From Candidatus Iainarchaeum sp. (lineage in GTDB: Archaea > Iainarchaeota > Iainarchaeia > Iainarchaeales > GCA-2688035), in contig JAFCCL010000007.1 in NCBI GenBank assembly GCA_017610205.1, positions 1-64,000 of the forward strand: DNA of 64,000 bases, read 5' to 3'. The position numbers were made by a program, and so were the translations under genes. The notes under the pieces are model-generated. The model did not search any database. It saw only the letters and a program-made list of their open reading frames with translations, and was not told the DNA's origin. Shown in pieces: positions 1 through 7,031 of the stretch. Every line of letters starts with the position of its first letter. The stretch's first letter is position 1.

Positions 1-99
1 ATAAAAAAAACTCCAACCAGAAGCCATAATAGGACTATTCTACAAAAATATAGTAGGCGAATAGATGACACGTTCAAGAGAATCCCTAAAACGAAATAA
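1..99 (+). pseudogene. Possible C-terminal tail of a gene cut by the window edge
   Basis: One frame is open from base 1 to a TAA at 97-99 and reads as about 32 residues rich in Lys, Arg and Thr. No start codon is in the window, so it can only be the end of a gene that begins upstream, or chance. I do not recognise the peptide. The rest of 100-257 shows no gene. Confidence 0.2.
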
Positions 100-213
100 T
101 ATCAGGATACCACAAGCCAAGTTTTTCGCCGAAACTCTTAAATATAACCTTGTGTATAATAGTAATGGTAACCTATAAGGGCTATAGGGGGCTGCTTCTT
201 GGGGTGCCTCTTG

Positions 214-240
214 GGGAGGCGGAATTACACAATCACACCG
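214..240 (+). repeat. 27-bp repeat upstream of toxin-antitoxin module, copy 1
   Basis: These 27 bases match 18084-18110 at 25 of 27 positions. Both copies lie 40-60 bp before the first gene of a toxin-antitoxin pair of different family. The copy at 18 kb forms an imperfect 9-bp hairpin (GGCGGGATT with AATCACGCC around an ACAC loop); in this copy the hairpin is weaker. Function unknown. Confidence 0.55.
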
Positions 241-257
241 AGCTGCAAAAAAGAAAG

Positions 258-296
258 CTTTAAATAGATTTCTACTTATTTTACTTATTTAAGGTG
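258..296 (+). promoter_or_regulatory. Promoter and RBS of toxin-antitoxin operon
   Basis: CTTTAAATAG at about 257-266 is a good archaeal TATA box, and AAGGTGA at 290-296 is a ribosome binding site 5 nt before the antitoxin ATG. ACTTATTT occurs twice in tandem between them (about 275-290), a possible site for the ribbon-helix-helix antitoxin to repress its own operon. Confidence 0.5.
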
Positions 297-301
297 ATTT
301 A

Positions 302-508
302 ATGGTTAACATGACTATGGCTATTCCTGAACAATTGCACAAGGTTATGAAAAAACACGCTGAAATAAAGTGGACTGAAGTGGCAAGGCAGGCAATAGAA
401 AAAAAAGCAAGAGAAGTAGAAGAAGAAAAAATGATTTGGATGAAACACGCCCACGAACACGCAGTCAAAAGAGGATGGAGTGAGGCACATGAGCTCTTCA
501 AGTTTTGA
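302..508 (+). CDS. Ribbon-helix-helix antitoxin (VapB/MazE-like)
   Basis: A 68-residue protein. Its N-terminal half has the pattern of an archaeal ribbon-helix-helix DNA-binding domain (beta strand MTMAIPEQL, then two helices with WTEVARQAIEKK). The C-terminal half is a long charged helix ending in an aromatic-rich tail (ELFKF), typical for the part that wraps the toxin. It overlaps the start of the MazF-like gene by 20 bases, so the two are translationally coupled. Expected role: neutralise the toxin and repress the operon. The family assignment is from pattern and context. Confidence 0.75.
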   Translation: MVNMTMAIPEQLHKVMKKHAEIKWTEVARQAIEKKAREVEEEKMIWMKHAHEHAVKRGWSEAHELFKF

Positions 509-839
509 ACAAGGAGAAATCGTAGTAGCACCAATTCCATTCTCAAGTCAATTTTCAGCTAAGATAAGGCCAGCACTTGTTATAAGTAAAGAAAAATACA
601 ACAACAAATCAGAAGATGTCATCGTACTAAAGGTCACAAGCAAGGGAAAAGACTATCCTTTTGACGTAGGACTATCAGCAAAAGATTTTTCAGCTGGAAA
701 ACTCAAACACGAAAGTGTAATCCAAGCAGACTTCCCAGTGGTTATAGAAAAAAGAAGCATATCACAAAAGATTGGGAAAGTTTCAAGCAAAAAACTCAAA
801 GAAGTAAAACAGAAGCTAAAGGAATTGTATGAGCTCTAA
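489..839 (+). CDS. PemK/MazF-family toxin, predicted endoribonuclease
   Basis: A protein of 116 residues from the ATG at 489 (a GTG at 480 would add three). It has the PemK/MazF fold signature: N-terminal GEIVVAPIPF strand, then KIRPALVIS with Arg27 and Pro28, then a conserved VLKVTS segment. Members cut mRNA or tRNA when free of antitoxin. It overlaps the antitoxin gene upstream, and its last 11 bases overlap a small zinc-ribbon gene. The three genes look like one transcript. Family fairly sure; RNA target unknown. Confidence 0.8.
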   Translation: MSSSSFEQGEIVVAPIPFSSQFSAKIRPALVISKEKYNNKSEDVIVLKVTSKGKDYPFDVGLSAKDFSAGKLKHESVIQADFPVVIEKRSISQKIGKVSSKKLKEVKQKLKELYEL

Positions 840-1001
840 AATAAAAAGAAGTTGTGTAGTTTGTGGCAAAAAAATGGGAATTAAAATAGCAGACAACGGC
901 AAATATGACAAGGGGCACTATTTTGGAAAAATGAAATTTTTGTCGGAATAAAAGGAATGCACTGCAATAGCTGTGCAAAAATAATTCAGGAAAAGTTTTG
1001 A
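829..1001 (+). pseudogene. Small zinc-ribbon protein, frameshifted
   Basis: The reading frame starts at ATG 829 inside the end of the toxin gene and has CVVCGKK, then meets a TAA after 40 codons. The next frame continues seamlessly with KGMHCNSCAKIIQ and ends at 999-1001. Restoring one A in the five-A run at 927-931 joins both into a 57-residue protein with two CxxC pairs, a plausible zinc ribbon. So either one base was lost in the genome or the run was misread in the assembly. Function unknown; the position suggests an accessory of the toxin-antitoxin operon. Confidence 0.5.
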
Positions 1002-1009
1002 AGTAATTC

Positions 1010-1393
1010 CTATTTTGATTTCCACAAAGCATGCAAGTTGCAGTAAATTCTTGCAGTAACGTTTGTTGCAGTTGTTTCAAATTCTGCTTTAGACGCCTGT
1101 CCTGGCTTTAGGAATTTTTTACAAGAACTTCCATCAGCAAGAATTTCAATCCATTCAATGAAATGCTTTTCTTCCATTGGATGAGGAATTGAACCAACCT
1201 TTACTTTTACGCCTTTTTCAGTCTTTTCAATTATTGGAACATGCTTTTCGTTTCCTTTGTCTTCAGTCTTTTCTTCAAGCAGGTTCATTGGCTGGCTGCA
1301 GCATACAAGCTCGCCGCCTCCAACGTGAAGCATTTCAACAATGTTTCCGCAGATTTGACATTTAAAAATTTGCCCGATTTTTTCCACAGCCAT
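1010..1393 (-). CDS. Desulfoferrodoxin / superoxide reductase (two-iron type)
   Basis: A 127-residue protein from the ATG at 1393. This start sits 14 bases after the rubrerythrin stop and has AAGGGTG nine bases before it; an in-frame ATG at 1423 would overlap rubrerythrin. The N-terminal desulforedoxin domain has the four Cys of centre I (C12, C15, C31, C32). The core carries the EKHVP motif (E49, K50, H51) and C-terminal CNLHALW, giving the His4Cys ligands of centre II. It reduces superoxide to peroxide without making oxygen. It forms an operon with rubrerythrin, which removes the peroxide. Confidence 0.93.
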   Translation of the reverse strand: MAVEKIGQIFKCQICGNIVEMLHVGGGELVCCSQPMNLLEEKTEDKGNEKHVPIIEKTEKGVKVKVGSIPHPMEEKHFIEWIEILADGSSCKKFLKPGQASKAEFETTATNVTARIYCNLHALWKSK

Positions 1394-1407
1394 TTTTTCA
1401 TGCACCC

Positions 1408-1992
1408 TTAGTATTCTTCGCATTTTAACTGAAAAAAGCCTTTGGCATGATTACAGCTTGGGCATTTTTCCGGAGGCTCTTTGCCAAAGTGGGCATAACC
1501 GCATTCCCTGCAAACCCACCAGACCTCTTTGCCTTTTTTGAAAAATGTTCCGGTTTCAACCTGTTTCAAAAGCTTGGCATACCTTTCCTCATGGTGCTCT
1601 TCGGCTTTTGCAATTGACTTGAGCCTTTTGGCAATTTCTATTAAGCCCTCTTTTTCTGCTGTTGCTGCAAAGCCAGGGTACATTTTTGAATGCTCGTAGT
1701 TTTCTCCTGCAATTGCCGCTTTAAGATTTTCTGCAGTAGTTCCAAAAGTTGTTGGAACTGAAGCTTCAACTTCTATTTCATCAAATATTTCACTGTTTTT
1801 CTTCTTCAATTCGCTTATGTGTTCAAAAAGCCTTTTTGCATGCTCTTTTTCGTTTTCTGCAGTAATAAGAAAAATCTCTGCAATCTGCTCAAAGCCTTCT
1901 TTCCTTGCCTGTTTTGCGTAAAAAGTGTAGCGGTTTCTTGCCTGGCTTTCGCCAATAAATGCTTTGGATAAATTTTTTAGTGTTTCCTTCAA
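1408..1992 (-). CDS. Rubrerythrin
   Basis: A protein of 194 residues with a four-helix ferritin-like domain (di-iron ligands in GES at residue 15, ENEKEH, GENYEH and EEHHEE) and a C-terminal rubredoxin domain with C161, C164, C177 and C180. It reduces hydrogen peroxide to water in the cytoplasm of anaerobes, taking electrons through the rubredoxin iron. First gene of the pair with superoxide reductase, preceded by a strong promoter and RBS. Length and motif order are normal for the family. Confidence 0.95.
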   Translation of the reverse strand: MKETLKNLSKAFIGESQARNRYTFYAKQARKEGFEQIAEIFLITAENEKEHAKRLFEHISELKKKNSEIFDEIEVEASVPTTFGTTAENLKAAIAGENYEHSKMYPGFAATAEKEGLIEIAKRLKSIAKAEEHHEERYAKLLKQVETGTFFKKGKEVWWVCRECGYAHFGKEPPEKCPSCNHAKGFFQLKCEEY

Positions 1993-2002
1993 ATTAAAAA
2001 AA

Positions 2003-2047
2003 CTCCTTTCTTTTTTTAATTAATAGAACAAACGTATTATATTTATT
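2003..2047 (-). promoter_or_regulatory. Rubrerythrin promoter and RBS
   Basis: On the minus strand AAAGGAG (complement of 2003-2009) lies 10 bases before the rubrerythrin ATG, and AATAAATATAATA (2034-2047) is a TATA element about 45 bases upstream, so this transcript should have a short leader. Confidence 0.45.
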
Positions 2048-2079
2048 ATTTTAGGGCCAAAAATGCAAAAAAAAGGAAA

Positions 2080-2700
2080 TTAAACCAGTTTTCTTTCAGA
2101 AAAAGCAGTTTCAACAAGACCTTTTGTATCAAGCTTTTTTTCTTTCAATTCAATAAAGGCACGCTTTGCAGCGGTTGAAGGCTTGTCAGGAATTGAACAG
2201 CATGAGCTTGGCTGAGTGCTTATTTTAAAGGTTTCAAACTTTTTTGCAATTGCCTCAATTTCAAGCTTGTCCATTCCAAGCAACGGCCTTATTACAGGAA
2301 TTGAAATGCATCCTGCTTCAGCATTCAGATTGCTTAAGGTTTGCGATGCAACCTGTCCAAGGCTGTCGCCTTTAAGCAAGGCATTTGCATTTTCTTCAGC
2401 TGCAAGCCTTTCTCCAAGTCTTGACATCATTCTCTTACACAAAACACAGGCAAATTTCCTGTCACAGTTTTCAACAATTGCATTAAGAATTGGGAAAAAT
2501 GGAACAACAGCAAGCTTTATTTTTTTCCCGAATTTTTGCTCCAAATGCCTGACAAGGGAAATGGTTTTTTGTTCAGCCGTTTTGTCCAAAGCAACTGTAC
2601 TGCAATGCAATGCAACAACTTCCATGCCTTGTTCCAATGCAAGTGAGATTGCTGCAGCACTGTCAATGCCACCACTTAGCAAAACAATAACTTTTGCCAT
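2080..2700 (-). CDS. ThiI-like PP-loop sulfurtransferase domain protein
   Basis: A protein of 206 residues holding only the ATP-pyrophosphatase domain of ThiI: PP-loop SGGIDS at residues 9-14 and the family motif KGDSLGQVASQTL near 110-122. ThiI makes 4-thiouridine in tRNA and helps thiazole synthesis. The N-terminal NFLD and THUMP RNA-binding domains are missing. Cys residues at 85, 88, 131, 167 and 168 could carry sulfur or a cluster. It follows the DEAD-box helicase by 23 bases on the same strand, suggesting one transcript and an RNA-related role. Substrate uncertain without THUMP. Confidence 0.8.
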   Translation of the reverse strand: MAKVIVLLSGGIDSAAAISLALEQGMEVVALHCSTVALDKTAEQKTISLVRHLEQKFGKKIKLAVVPFFPILNAIVENCDRKFACVLCKRMMSRLGERLAAEENANALLKGDSLGQVASQTLSNLNAEAGCISIPVIRPLLGMDKLEIEAIAKKFETFKISTQPSSCCSIPDKPSTAAKRAFIELKEKKLDTKGLVETAFSERKLV

Positions 2701-2723
2701 AATATCAACTCAATTAATGAAGG

Positions 2724-4163
2724 TTAGTTTCTGTAAACGAAATCGCTTACATCACTGCTTTTTCTTGACCTGCGTTTTCTTGTGCTTCCGCTTCCGTGGA
2801 AACCACGCTGTTCAGGTCCTTTGTTCCTTGAATCATGTCCCTGGGTTTTGTTGCCAAATCTGCTTGAACCTCTGCTTGAACCTCTGCTTGAACCTCTGCT
2901 TGAACCTCTGCTTGAACCTCTGCTTGAACCTCTGCTTGAACCTCTGCTTGAACCTCTGCTTGAACCTCTGCTACCTCTGCTTTGACCTCTGCCGCCAAAG
3001 CTTCGGTTTCCAAAGCTACCTCTTTCGCCTGAACTGCTTCTGCCTCCAATGCCACCGCTTCTTTGACCTCGGCCCATTGGCATTGCCCTTCTTGATTTCA
3101 TTGGGTCAAACCACAGTTCCCTGCTTTCAGTGTCTTCAGGAACGAATGTTATTGCATGTCCTATTGCACCCATTCTTCCTGTTCTTCCAACACGGTGTTT
3201 GTAGGTGTCAGCATCGTTTGGCCTGTCAAAGTTTACAACAAATTCAACGTTGTCAATTTGCAAGCCGCGTGCTGCAACATCTGTTGCAATTAAAATATTT
3301 TTTCTTCCAAGCTTGAAATTTTTTAGGGCAATTTCCCTTCCTTTTTGGCTTTTGTCACCGTGAATGCTTGTTGATTTAAAGCCCTTGCCCTTTAATTCGT
3401 GGTTGAGTTTGTCAGCGTACCTTTTTGTTGAAACAAATACAAGAACCCTGTTTTTGCCAGCACTTGCAATTATTTCAAGTAATTCCCTTAGCTTACTGTT
3501 TCTTGAAACATTTATAGTTTTTTCAATTATGTTTTTTCCAATGATTTCATCTTCTATTAGCACTTCTTTGTAATCAGGAATATATTTTTTGATTAGTTGG
3601 GCAACGCTTCCGTCAAGCGTGGCTGAAAAGAGATGTGTGTATTCGGGTCTTATGAATGCAAGTATTTCTTTTATGTCTGAAATAAATCCCATATCAAGCA
3701 TGCGGTCAGCCTCATCAAGAACAACTGTGTCAAAGATTCTTGGATCAATTGCCCTTCGTTTGAAGTGGTCCAAGAGCCTTCCAGGGGTTGCACAAAGAAT
3801 GTCAACTCCTTTTTCTATCTCACGGAGCTCTGTGTTGATATTGTGACCGCCGTATACAGACACAACTCTGAAGCTTGTGAACTTTGTTATTCCCGAAATT
3901 TCTTTTCCGACCTGTGTTGCAAGTTCGCGTGTCGGGCAAAGTATGAGAATTGATTTTGACCTCCCTTGAAGCATTCTTTCAGCCAGGGATATTCCAAAGG
4001 CTGCTGTTTTGCCAGAGCCTGTAAAGCTTTTTGAAATAACGTTGTTTCCTTTTATTATTAGGGGGATTGTTTTTTCCTGCACTTCTGTTGGAGTCTTGTA
4101 TCCAAGCCCCTTTAATGCCCTTTTGAGCTCTTTGCTTAAAGGCATTTGTTCAAAATTTACCAT
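2724..4163 (-). CDS. DEAD-box RNA helicase with SSRG-repeat tail
   Basis: A protein of 479 residues from the ATG at 4163, which has AGGTGA eight bases upstream (an in-frame GTG lies at 4175). Helicase motifs are complete and in order: Q motif, Walker A SFTGSGKT (46-53), PTRELA, DEAD box (LDEADRML), SAT and HRVGRTGR. After about residue 345 the chain becomes a Gly/Arg/Ser-rich disordered tail with roughly nine tandem Gly-Ser-Ser-Arg units. It likely unwinds structured RNA, with the tail binding RNA non-specifically, like cold-shock helicases. Upstream of the ThiI-like gene. Confidence 0.92.
   Translation of the reverse strand: MVNFEQMPLSKELKRALKGLGYKTPTEVQEKTIPLIIKGNNVISKSFTGSGKTAAFGISLAERMLQGRSKSILILCPTRELATQVGKEISGITKFTSFRVVSVYGGHNINTELREIEKGVDILCATPGRLLDHFKRRAIDPRIFDTVVLDEADRMLDMGFISDIKEILAFIRPEYTHLFSATLDGSVAQLIKKYIPDYKEVLIEDEIIGKNIIEKTINVSRNSKLRELLEIIASAGKNRVLVFVSTKRYADKLNHELKGKGFKSTSIHGDKSQKGREIALKNFKLGRKNILIATDVAARGLQIDNVEFVVNFDRPNDADTYKHRVGRTGRMGAIGHAITFVPEDTESRELWFDPMKSRRAMPMGRGQRSGGIGGRSSSGERGSFGNRSFGGRGQSRGSRGSSRGSSRGSSRGSSRGSSRGSSRGSSRGSSRGSSRFGNKTQGHDSRNKGPEQRGFHGSGSTRKRRSRKSSDVSDFVYRN
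2859..2973 (-). repeat. 12-bp minisatellite coding for (GSSR)n
   Basis: The unit CCTCTGCTTGAA (plus strand) repeats about nine times almost perfectly within the helicase gene. Each unit adds four residues, so gain or loss of units keeps the frame. All six frames stay open here, which creates long false reading frames. The near identity of units points to recent expansion by slippage. Confidence 0.85.
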
Positions 4164-4189
4164 TAGATTTTTCACCTTTTTTTGTTTCT

Positions 4190-4330
4190 ATGCAAATTTT
4201 AGTTTTTTAAAATTTTTAAAAATTAAATTTTTTATAATTTTTTTTAAAATTTTTAAAATTAATTCTTTGCAATTTTTTAAATTTTAAATTTTTTTTTATT
4301 TTTTATTTTTATTTTTTTTATTGCTATACA
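4190..4330. other. Very AT-rich low-complexity spacer
   Basis: Between the divergent helicase gene and the hydrogenase operon is about 130 bp of almost pure A/T, built from AAATTTTTAAAA-like tracts with local dyad symmetry. No gene is visible from 4176 to 4499. The helicase promoter must lie here; I cannot place it reliably in such sequence. Easy melting or DNA bending are possible roles. Confidence 0.5.
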
Positions 4331-4458
4331 AACAGTATGTTAATTCATTAAAGAATTAGATAATGCTATTGTACTACATAATTCAATTCGTGAGTGTTTT
4401 TATACCTTTCTAAGAGGCCAAATTGTTACAAAATACTGAGCTATTGCTTGATAGCAAG

Positions 4459-4493
4459 TTTATTTAAGCGGTTTAGTCTTAATAACTTGGGAG
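4459..4493 (+). promoter_or_regulatory. Hydrogenase operon promoter
   Basis: TTTATTTAAG at 4459-4468 is a TATA box, and GGGAG at 4489-4493 lies seven bases before the mbhA ATG. This is the only clear promoter before the tightly packed 14-gene run, so I take it as the operon promoter. Confidence 0.5.
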
Positions 4494-4499
4494 AAAAAT

Positions 4500-5012
4500 A
4501 TGGCCGTGCTTGCAGTTGCGTTTGTTTTTTCGTTCTTGTTTTACCTAGTTTTGACGGCAGGTTCGGGAAAGGTTTTATTTTGGTCAATTGAAGAAATTGG
4601 CTTTGGGCTTGTTTTTGCTGCTTTTACAGCAGTTCTTGCAAAAAAGTTTTTTTGTTCTACAGGCACAAAGCTTGGTTTCCGGTCTTTGAATCCAAAAAGG
4701 TGGGTGTTTTTTTTAATTTATGCAATTGGCCCGCTTTTTTTTGAAATGGCAAAAGCCAATATTGAAGTGGCTTATAGGATGATAACCAAAAAAATAAAGC
4801 CAGGGATTGTAAAAATTTCTCCTGGGATGAAAAGCGATTTTGGTACTATGATGGTTGCAAATGGAATTACACTTACTCCCGGAACACTTTCGGTGGATGT
4901 TGATGAAAAGGGAAATATTTACGTGCACTGGATTTTTGTTGAAAGTAAAAACCCAAAATTGGAGGATGTATGTTCAAGCTTTCCAAAGTGGATTAGGAGG
5001 ATTGCTGAATAA
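4500..5012 (+). CDS. mbhA: Membrane-bound hydrogenase subunit A (MrpE-like)
   Basis: A 170-residue protein with two or three N-terminal membrane helices and a C-terminal cytoplasmic domain with the MrpE pattern (EMAKANIEVAYRMI, then GITLTPGTLSVDV). It is the E subunit of the Mrp-type Na+/H+ antiporter module of Mbh. First gene of the run, in the same place as mbhA of Pyrococcus. Family sure; symbol is by gene order. Confidence 0.85.
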   Translation: MAVLAVAFVFSFLFYLVLTAGSGKVLFWSIEEIGFGLVFAAFTAVLAKKFFCSTGTKLGFRSLNPKRWVFFLIYAIGPLFFEMAKANIEVAYRMITKKIKPGIVKISPGMKSDFGTMMVANGITLTPGTLSVDVDEKGNIYVHWIFVESKNPKLEDVCSSFPKWIRRIAE

Positions 5013-5035
5013 ACAGCTGGCAAAGGTGAAGGTTT

Positions 5036-5302
5036 ATGATTGGGTCTGGATTTGAATTCATGGTTGTGGCCGTTGCTTTGGTTGTGTTAATGCTTGTTTG
5101 CCTTGCAAGGGTTTTGCTTGGGCCAACAATGCCTGACAGGGTTGTTGCACTTGATACAATAAACACTTTAGTAATGGCTTTTCTTGTTGTTTTAGGCGTG
5201 GCTTTAAATGCAATAATTTACATTGATGTGGCAATTGTTTACGCATTGCTTGCATTTGTGTCAACATTGTTTATTTCGAAGTATCTGGAGGCAGAAGCAT
5301 GA
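5036..5302 (+). CDS. mbhB: Membrane-bound hydrogenase subunit B (MrpF-like)
   Basis: An 88-residue membrane protein with three predicted helices. LARVLLGPTMPDRVVALDTIN is the hallmark of MrpF subunits (GPTxxDRVVAxD). It belongs to the small-subunit part of the antiporter module. GGTGAAGG lies just upstream of the ATG. It sits between MrpE- and MrpG-like genes as in all Mrp operons. Confidence 0.88.
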   Translation: MIGSGFEFMVVAVALVVLMLVCLARVLLGPTMPDRVVALDTINTLVMAFLVVLGVALNAIIYIDVAIVYALLAFVSTLFISKYLEAEA

Positions 5303-5336
5303 TTGCTTTTGCAATTTACTTGGAGGGAAGGACAGG

Positions 5337-5699
5337 ATGATTATTTTGGTAATTTATGCATTTCTTGCAATTGGAATAATTTTTCAAACTTCTGGCGTGA
5401 TTGCGTTGCATCAGTTTCCCGATGTTTACACAAGGTTGCATGGGTCAACAAAGTGCACAACCTTTGGCTCAATTTTCATTTACTTGGCAGTGATTGTTTA
5501 CGGTGCATGGTTTGCTTTTTCCGGACAGCCAGAGTATGCTGTGCTTTCAATTCATACACTTATTGTAATGGTCTTGCTTCTTGTAACAAACCCAACCGGA
5601 GCGCATGCTATTGCACGGGCGGCTTACAGGTCTGGTGTTATGCCAAAGGGAGCTGTTGTTGACATGCTTAAGGAAAAGTACAGGGTGGGCAAAAAATGA
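5337..5699 (+). CDS. mbhC: Membrane-bound hydrogenase subunit C (MrpG-like)
   Basis: A 120-residue protein from the ATG at 5337, which has GGACAGG just before it; the frame is open further upstream, but that part overlaps mbhB and is not conserved in kind. Three membrane helices and the MrpG motif (LHQFPDVYTRLHGSTKCTTFG) are clear. Part of the Na+/H+ antiporter module. Its stop overlaps the next start by four bases. Confidence 0.88.
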   Translation: MIILVIYAFLAIGIIFQTSGVIALHQFPDVYTRLHGSTKCTTFGSIFIYLAVIVYGAWFAFSGQPEYAVLSIHTLIVMVLLLVTNPTGAHAIARAAYRSGVMPKGAVVDMLKEKYRVGKK

Positions 5700-5953
5700 T
5701 TTTTGAAATTTTGCAGGCTGTTTTGCTTTTGGGAATTGTTGTTTCAGGACTTTTGGCTGTGAAAAGCAGTGATTTGCTAAGGGCGGTAATTTTTCTTGCG
5801 GCAATGAGCATGCTTTTGTCAGCCCAGTTTTATTTGCTTCAGGCTCCTGATGTTGCAATCGCTGAAGCGGCTGTTGGAGCAGGTCTTTCAACAGCAATTT
5901 TTGTGATTGCAATCAGTAAAACGGAAAGGTGGGAGAATGGAAAAAAGCATTAA
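5696..5953 (+). CDS. mbhD: Membrane-bound hydrogenase subunit D (DUF4040, MrpB N-part)
   Basis: An 85-residue hydrophobic protein with three helices and the motif QAPDVAIAEAAVGAGLSTAIFV, typical of the DUF4040/MbhD domain that corresponds to part of MrpA/MrpB. The Glu and Asp in this motif sit in the proposed ion path. Overlaps mbhC by four bases and mbhE by 17. Confidence 0.87.
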   Translation: MIFEILQAVLLLGIVVSGLLAVKSSDLLRAVIFLAAMSMLLSAQFYLLQAPDVAIAEAAVGAGLSTAIFVIAISKTERWENGKKH

Positions 5954-6206
5954 AATATCAGTTCTTGTGTTGCTTTGCGCTTTTCTTTTAATGGCAGGAA
6001 TGCTGATGCATAACGAAGACATGCCTGATTCAACGCCAATGGATGATTATTTTATTGAAAACGGGCAGGTTCAAACAGGCAGCAACAATATTGTTGCCGC
6101 AATAGTGTTTGATTACAGGGGTCTTGACACGCTTGGAGAAGCAAGTGTGCTTTTTGGTGCGGCAACAGGAGTTTTGATTGCGTTAGGGGTGAAAAAGAGT
6201 GGATAA
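5937..6206 (+). CDS. mbhE: Membrane-bound hydrogenase subunit E
   Basis: An 89-residue protein from the ATG at 5937 (GGTGGGAGA upstream). It has an N-terminal helix, a polar loop with an acidic stretch, then NNIVAAIVFDYRGLDTLGE, which is the MbhE/MrpB-like signature, and a last helix. It corresponds to the C-terminal part of MrpA. Overlaps its neighbours by a few bases on both sides. Confidence 0.85.
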   Translation: MEKSIKISVLVLLCAFLLMAGMLMHNEDMPDSTPMDDYFIENGQVQTGSNNIVAAIVFDYRGLDTLGEASVLFGAATGVLIALGVKKSG

Positions 6207-6696
6207 GGAAATGTCTCCAATTGTAAAAAATGTTGCAGTTGTCCTTGTAATTCCAATAACCATGTTCGGCTTATACATAATTTTGCATGGGCATTTGACT
6301 CCTGGGGGAGGATTCCCAGGGGGGGCAATAATGGCAAGTCTTGTTGTGTTGTTCTTTGTTGCTTTTGGAAAAGAGTGGGCTAAGAAAATCAATAAGGGAA
6401 TTTTGTTTTTTGGGGAAAGCTTTGGGCTTGCATTGTTTGGGTTGCTTGCCTTCCTTGGTCTTGGAACAAGCTTTTTTCACAATTTTCTTGCAAATTCAGA
6501 TTCGTTGTTTGGAATGTCAATTCCTTTTGGGGCAAATTCTGGGTTTTTGTGGAGTGGTGGAATAATTCCTTTGATGAATATTGCTGTAGGGCTTGAGGTG
6601 TTTGCTGCACTTTCAATTATTGCAGTAGTAATGTTTTTAGAAAACGGCAAAGTAATGTTTTCAGAAAAGGAAAATAATGTAGGTGGCAAAAAATGA
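6199..6696 (+). CDS. mbhF: Membrane-bound hydrogenase subunit F (MrpB-like)
   Basis: A protein of 165 residues starting at GTG 6199, which has AGGGGTGA seven bases before it; ATG 6211 is the weaker alternative. Four membrane helices and the MrpB motif HGHLTPGGGFPGGAIMA are present. Part of the sodium-translocating module. Four-base overlap with mbhG. Confidence 0.88.
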   Translation: MDKEMSPIVKNVAVVLVIPITMFGLYIILHGHLTPGGGFPGGAIMASLVVLFFVAFGKEWAKKINKGILFFGESFGLALFGLLAFLGLGTSFFHNFLANSDSLFGMSIPFGANSGFLWSGGIIPLMNIAVGLEVFAALSIIAVVMFLENGKVMFSEKENNVGGKK

Positions 6697-7031
6697 TTGG
6701 TTTTGTTTTTCTTGCAGTGATTGCTCTTGCTGCAATTGGAATTTATGCCGCAATGTTTAAAAGAAACCTGATAAAGATTGTTGTTGGCATTAACATTATT
6801 GCTTCTGCTGCAAACCTTTTCCTTGTAAGTCTTGGATATAGGGAGGGGGGAATTGCTCCGATTTTTACAGGAGCTGAATCGCTTAATATGGTTCTTGCAA
6901 CCCCGCAGGCTTTGACTCTTACTTCAATTGTAATAAATCTTGCAGTAACTGCTTTGATGCTTTCTTTTGCAATAATGATTTATAGGCATTATGGCTCGCT
7001 TGATGCCCTTAAAAGGAGGCTTAAGGAATGA
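6693..7031 (+). CDS. mbhG: Membrane-bound hydrogenase subunit G (MrpC / NuoK-like)
   Basis: A protein of 112 residues with three membrane helices. KIVVGINIIASAANLFLVSLG and ATPQALTLTSIVINLAVTAL match MrpC and NuoK, small subunits that line the ion path of antiporters and complex I. Overlaps both neighbours by four bases. Confidence 0.9.
   Translation: MIGFVFLAVIALAAIGIYAAMFKRNLIKIVVGINIIASAANLFLVSLGYREGGIAPIFTGAESLNMVLATPQALTLTSIVINLAVTALMLSFAIMIYRHYGSLDALKRRLKE

Noticed and set aside
2859-2973. CRISPR-like tandem repeats
   Set aside because: The units are 12 bp with no spacers and code Gly-Ser-Ser-Arg in frame within a real gene.
2216-3316. Long plus-strand open frames with repeated Leu-Cys-Asn-Leu units over the helicase gene
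   Set aside because: They are the complement of the 12-bp repeat, which keeps every frame open. The minus-strand helicase has full motifs and an RBS.
5223-5336. N-terminal extension of mbhC upstream of 5337
   Set aside because: It overlaps mbhB, reads as Cys/His-rich non-conserved sequence, and the ATG at 5337 has its own RBS.
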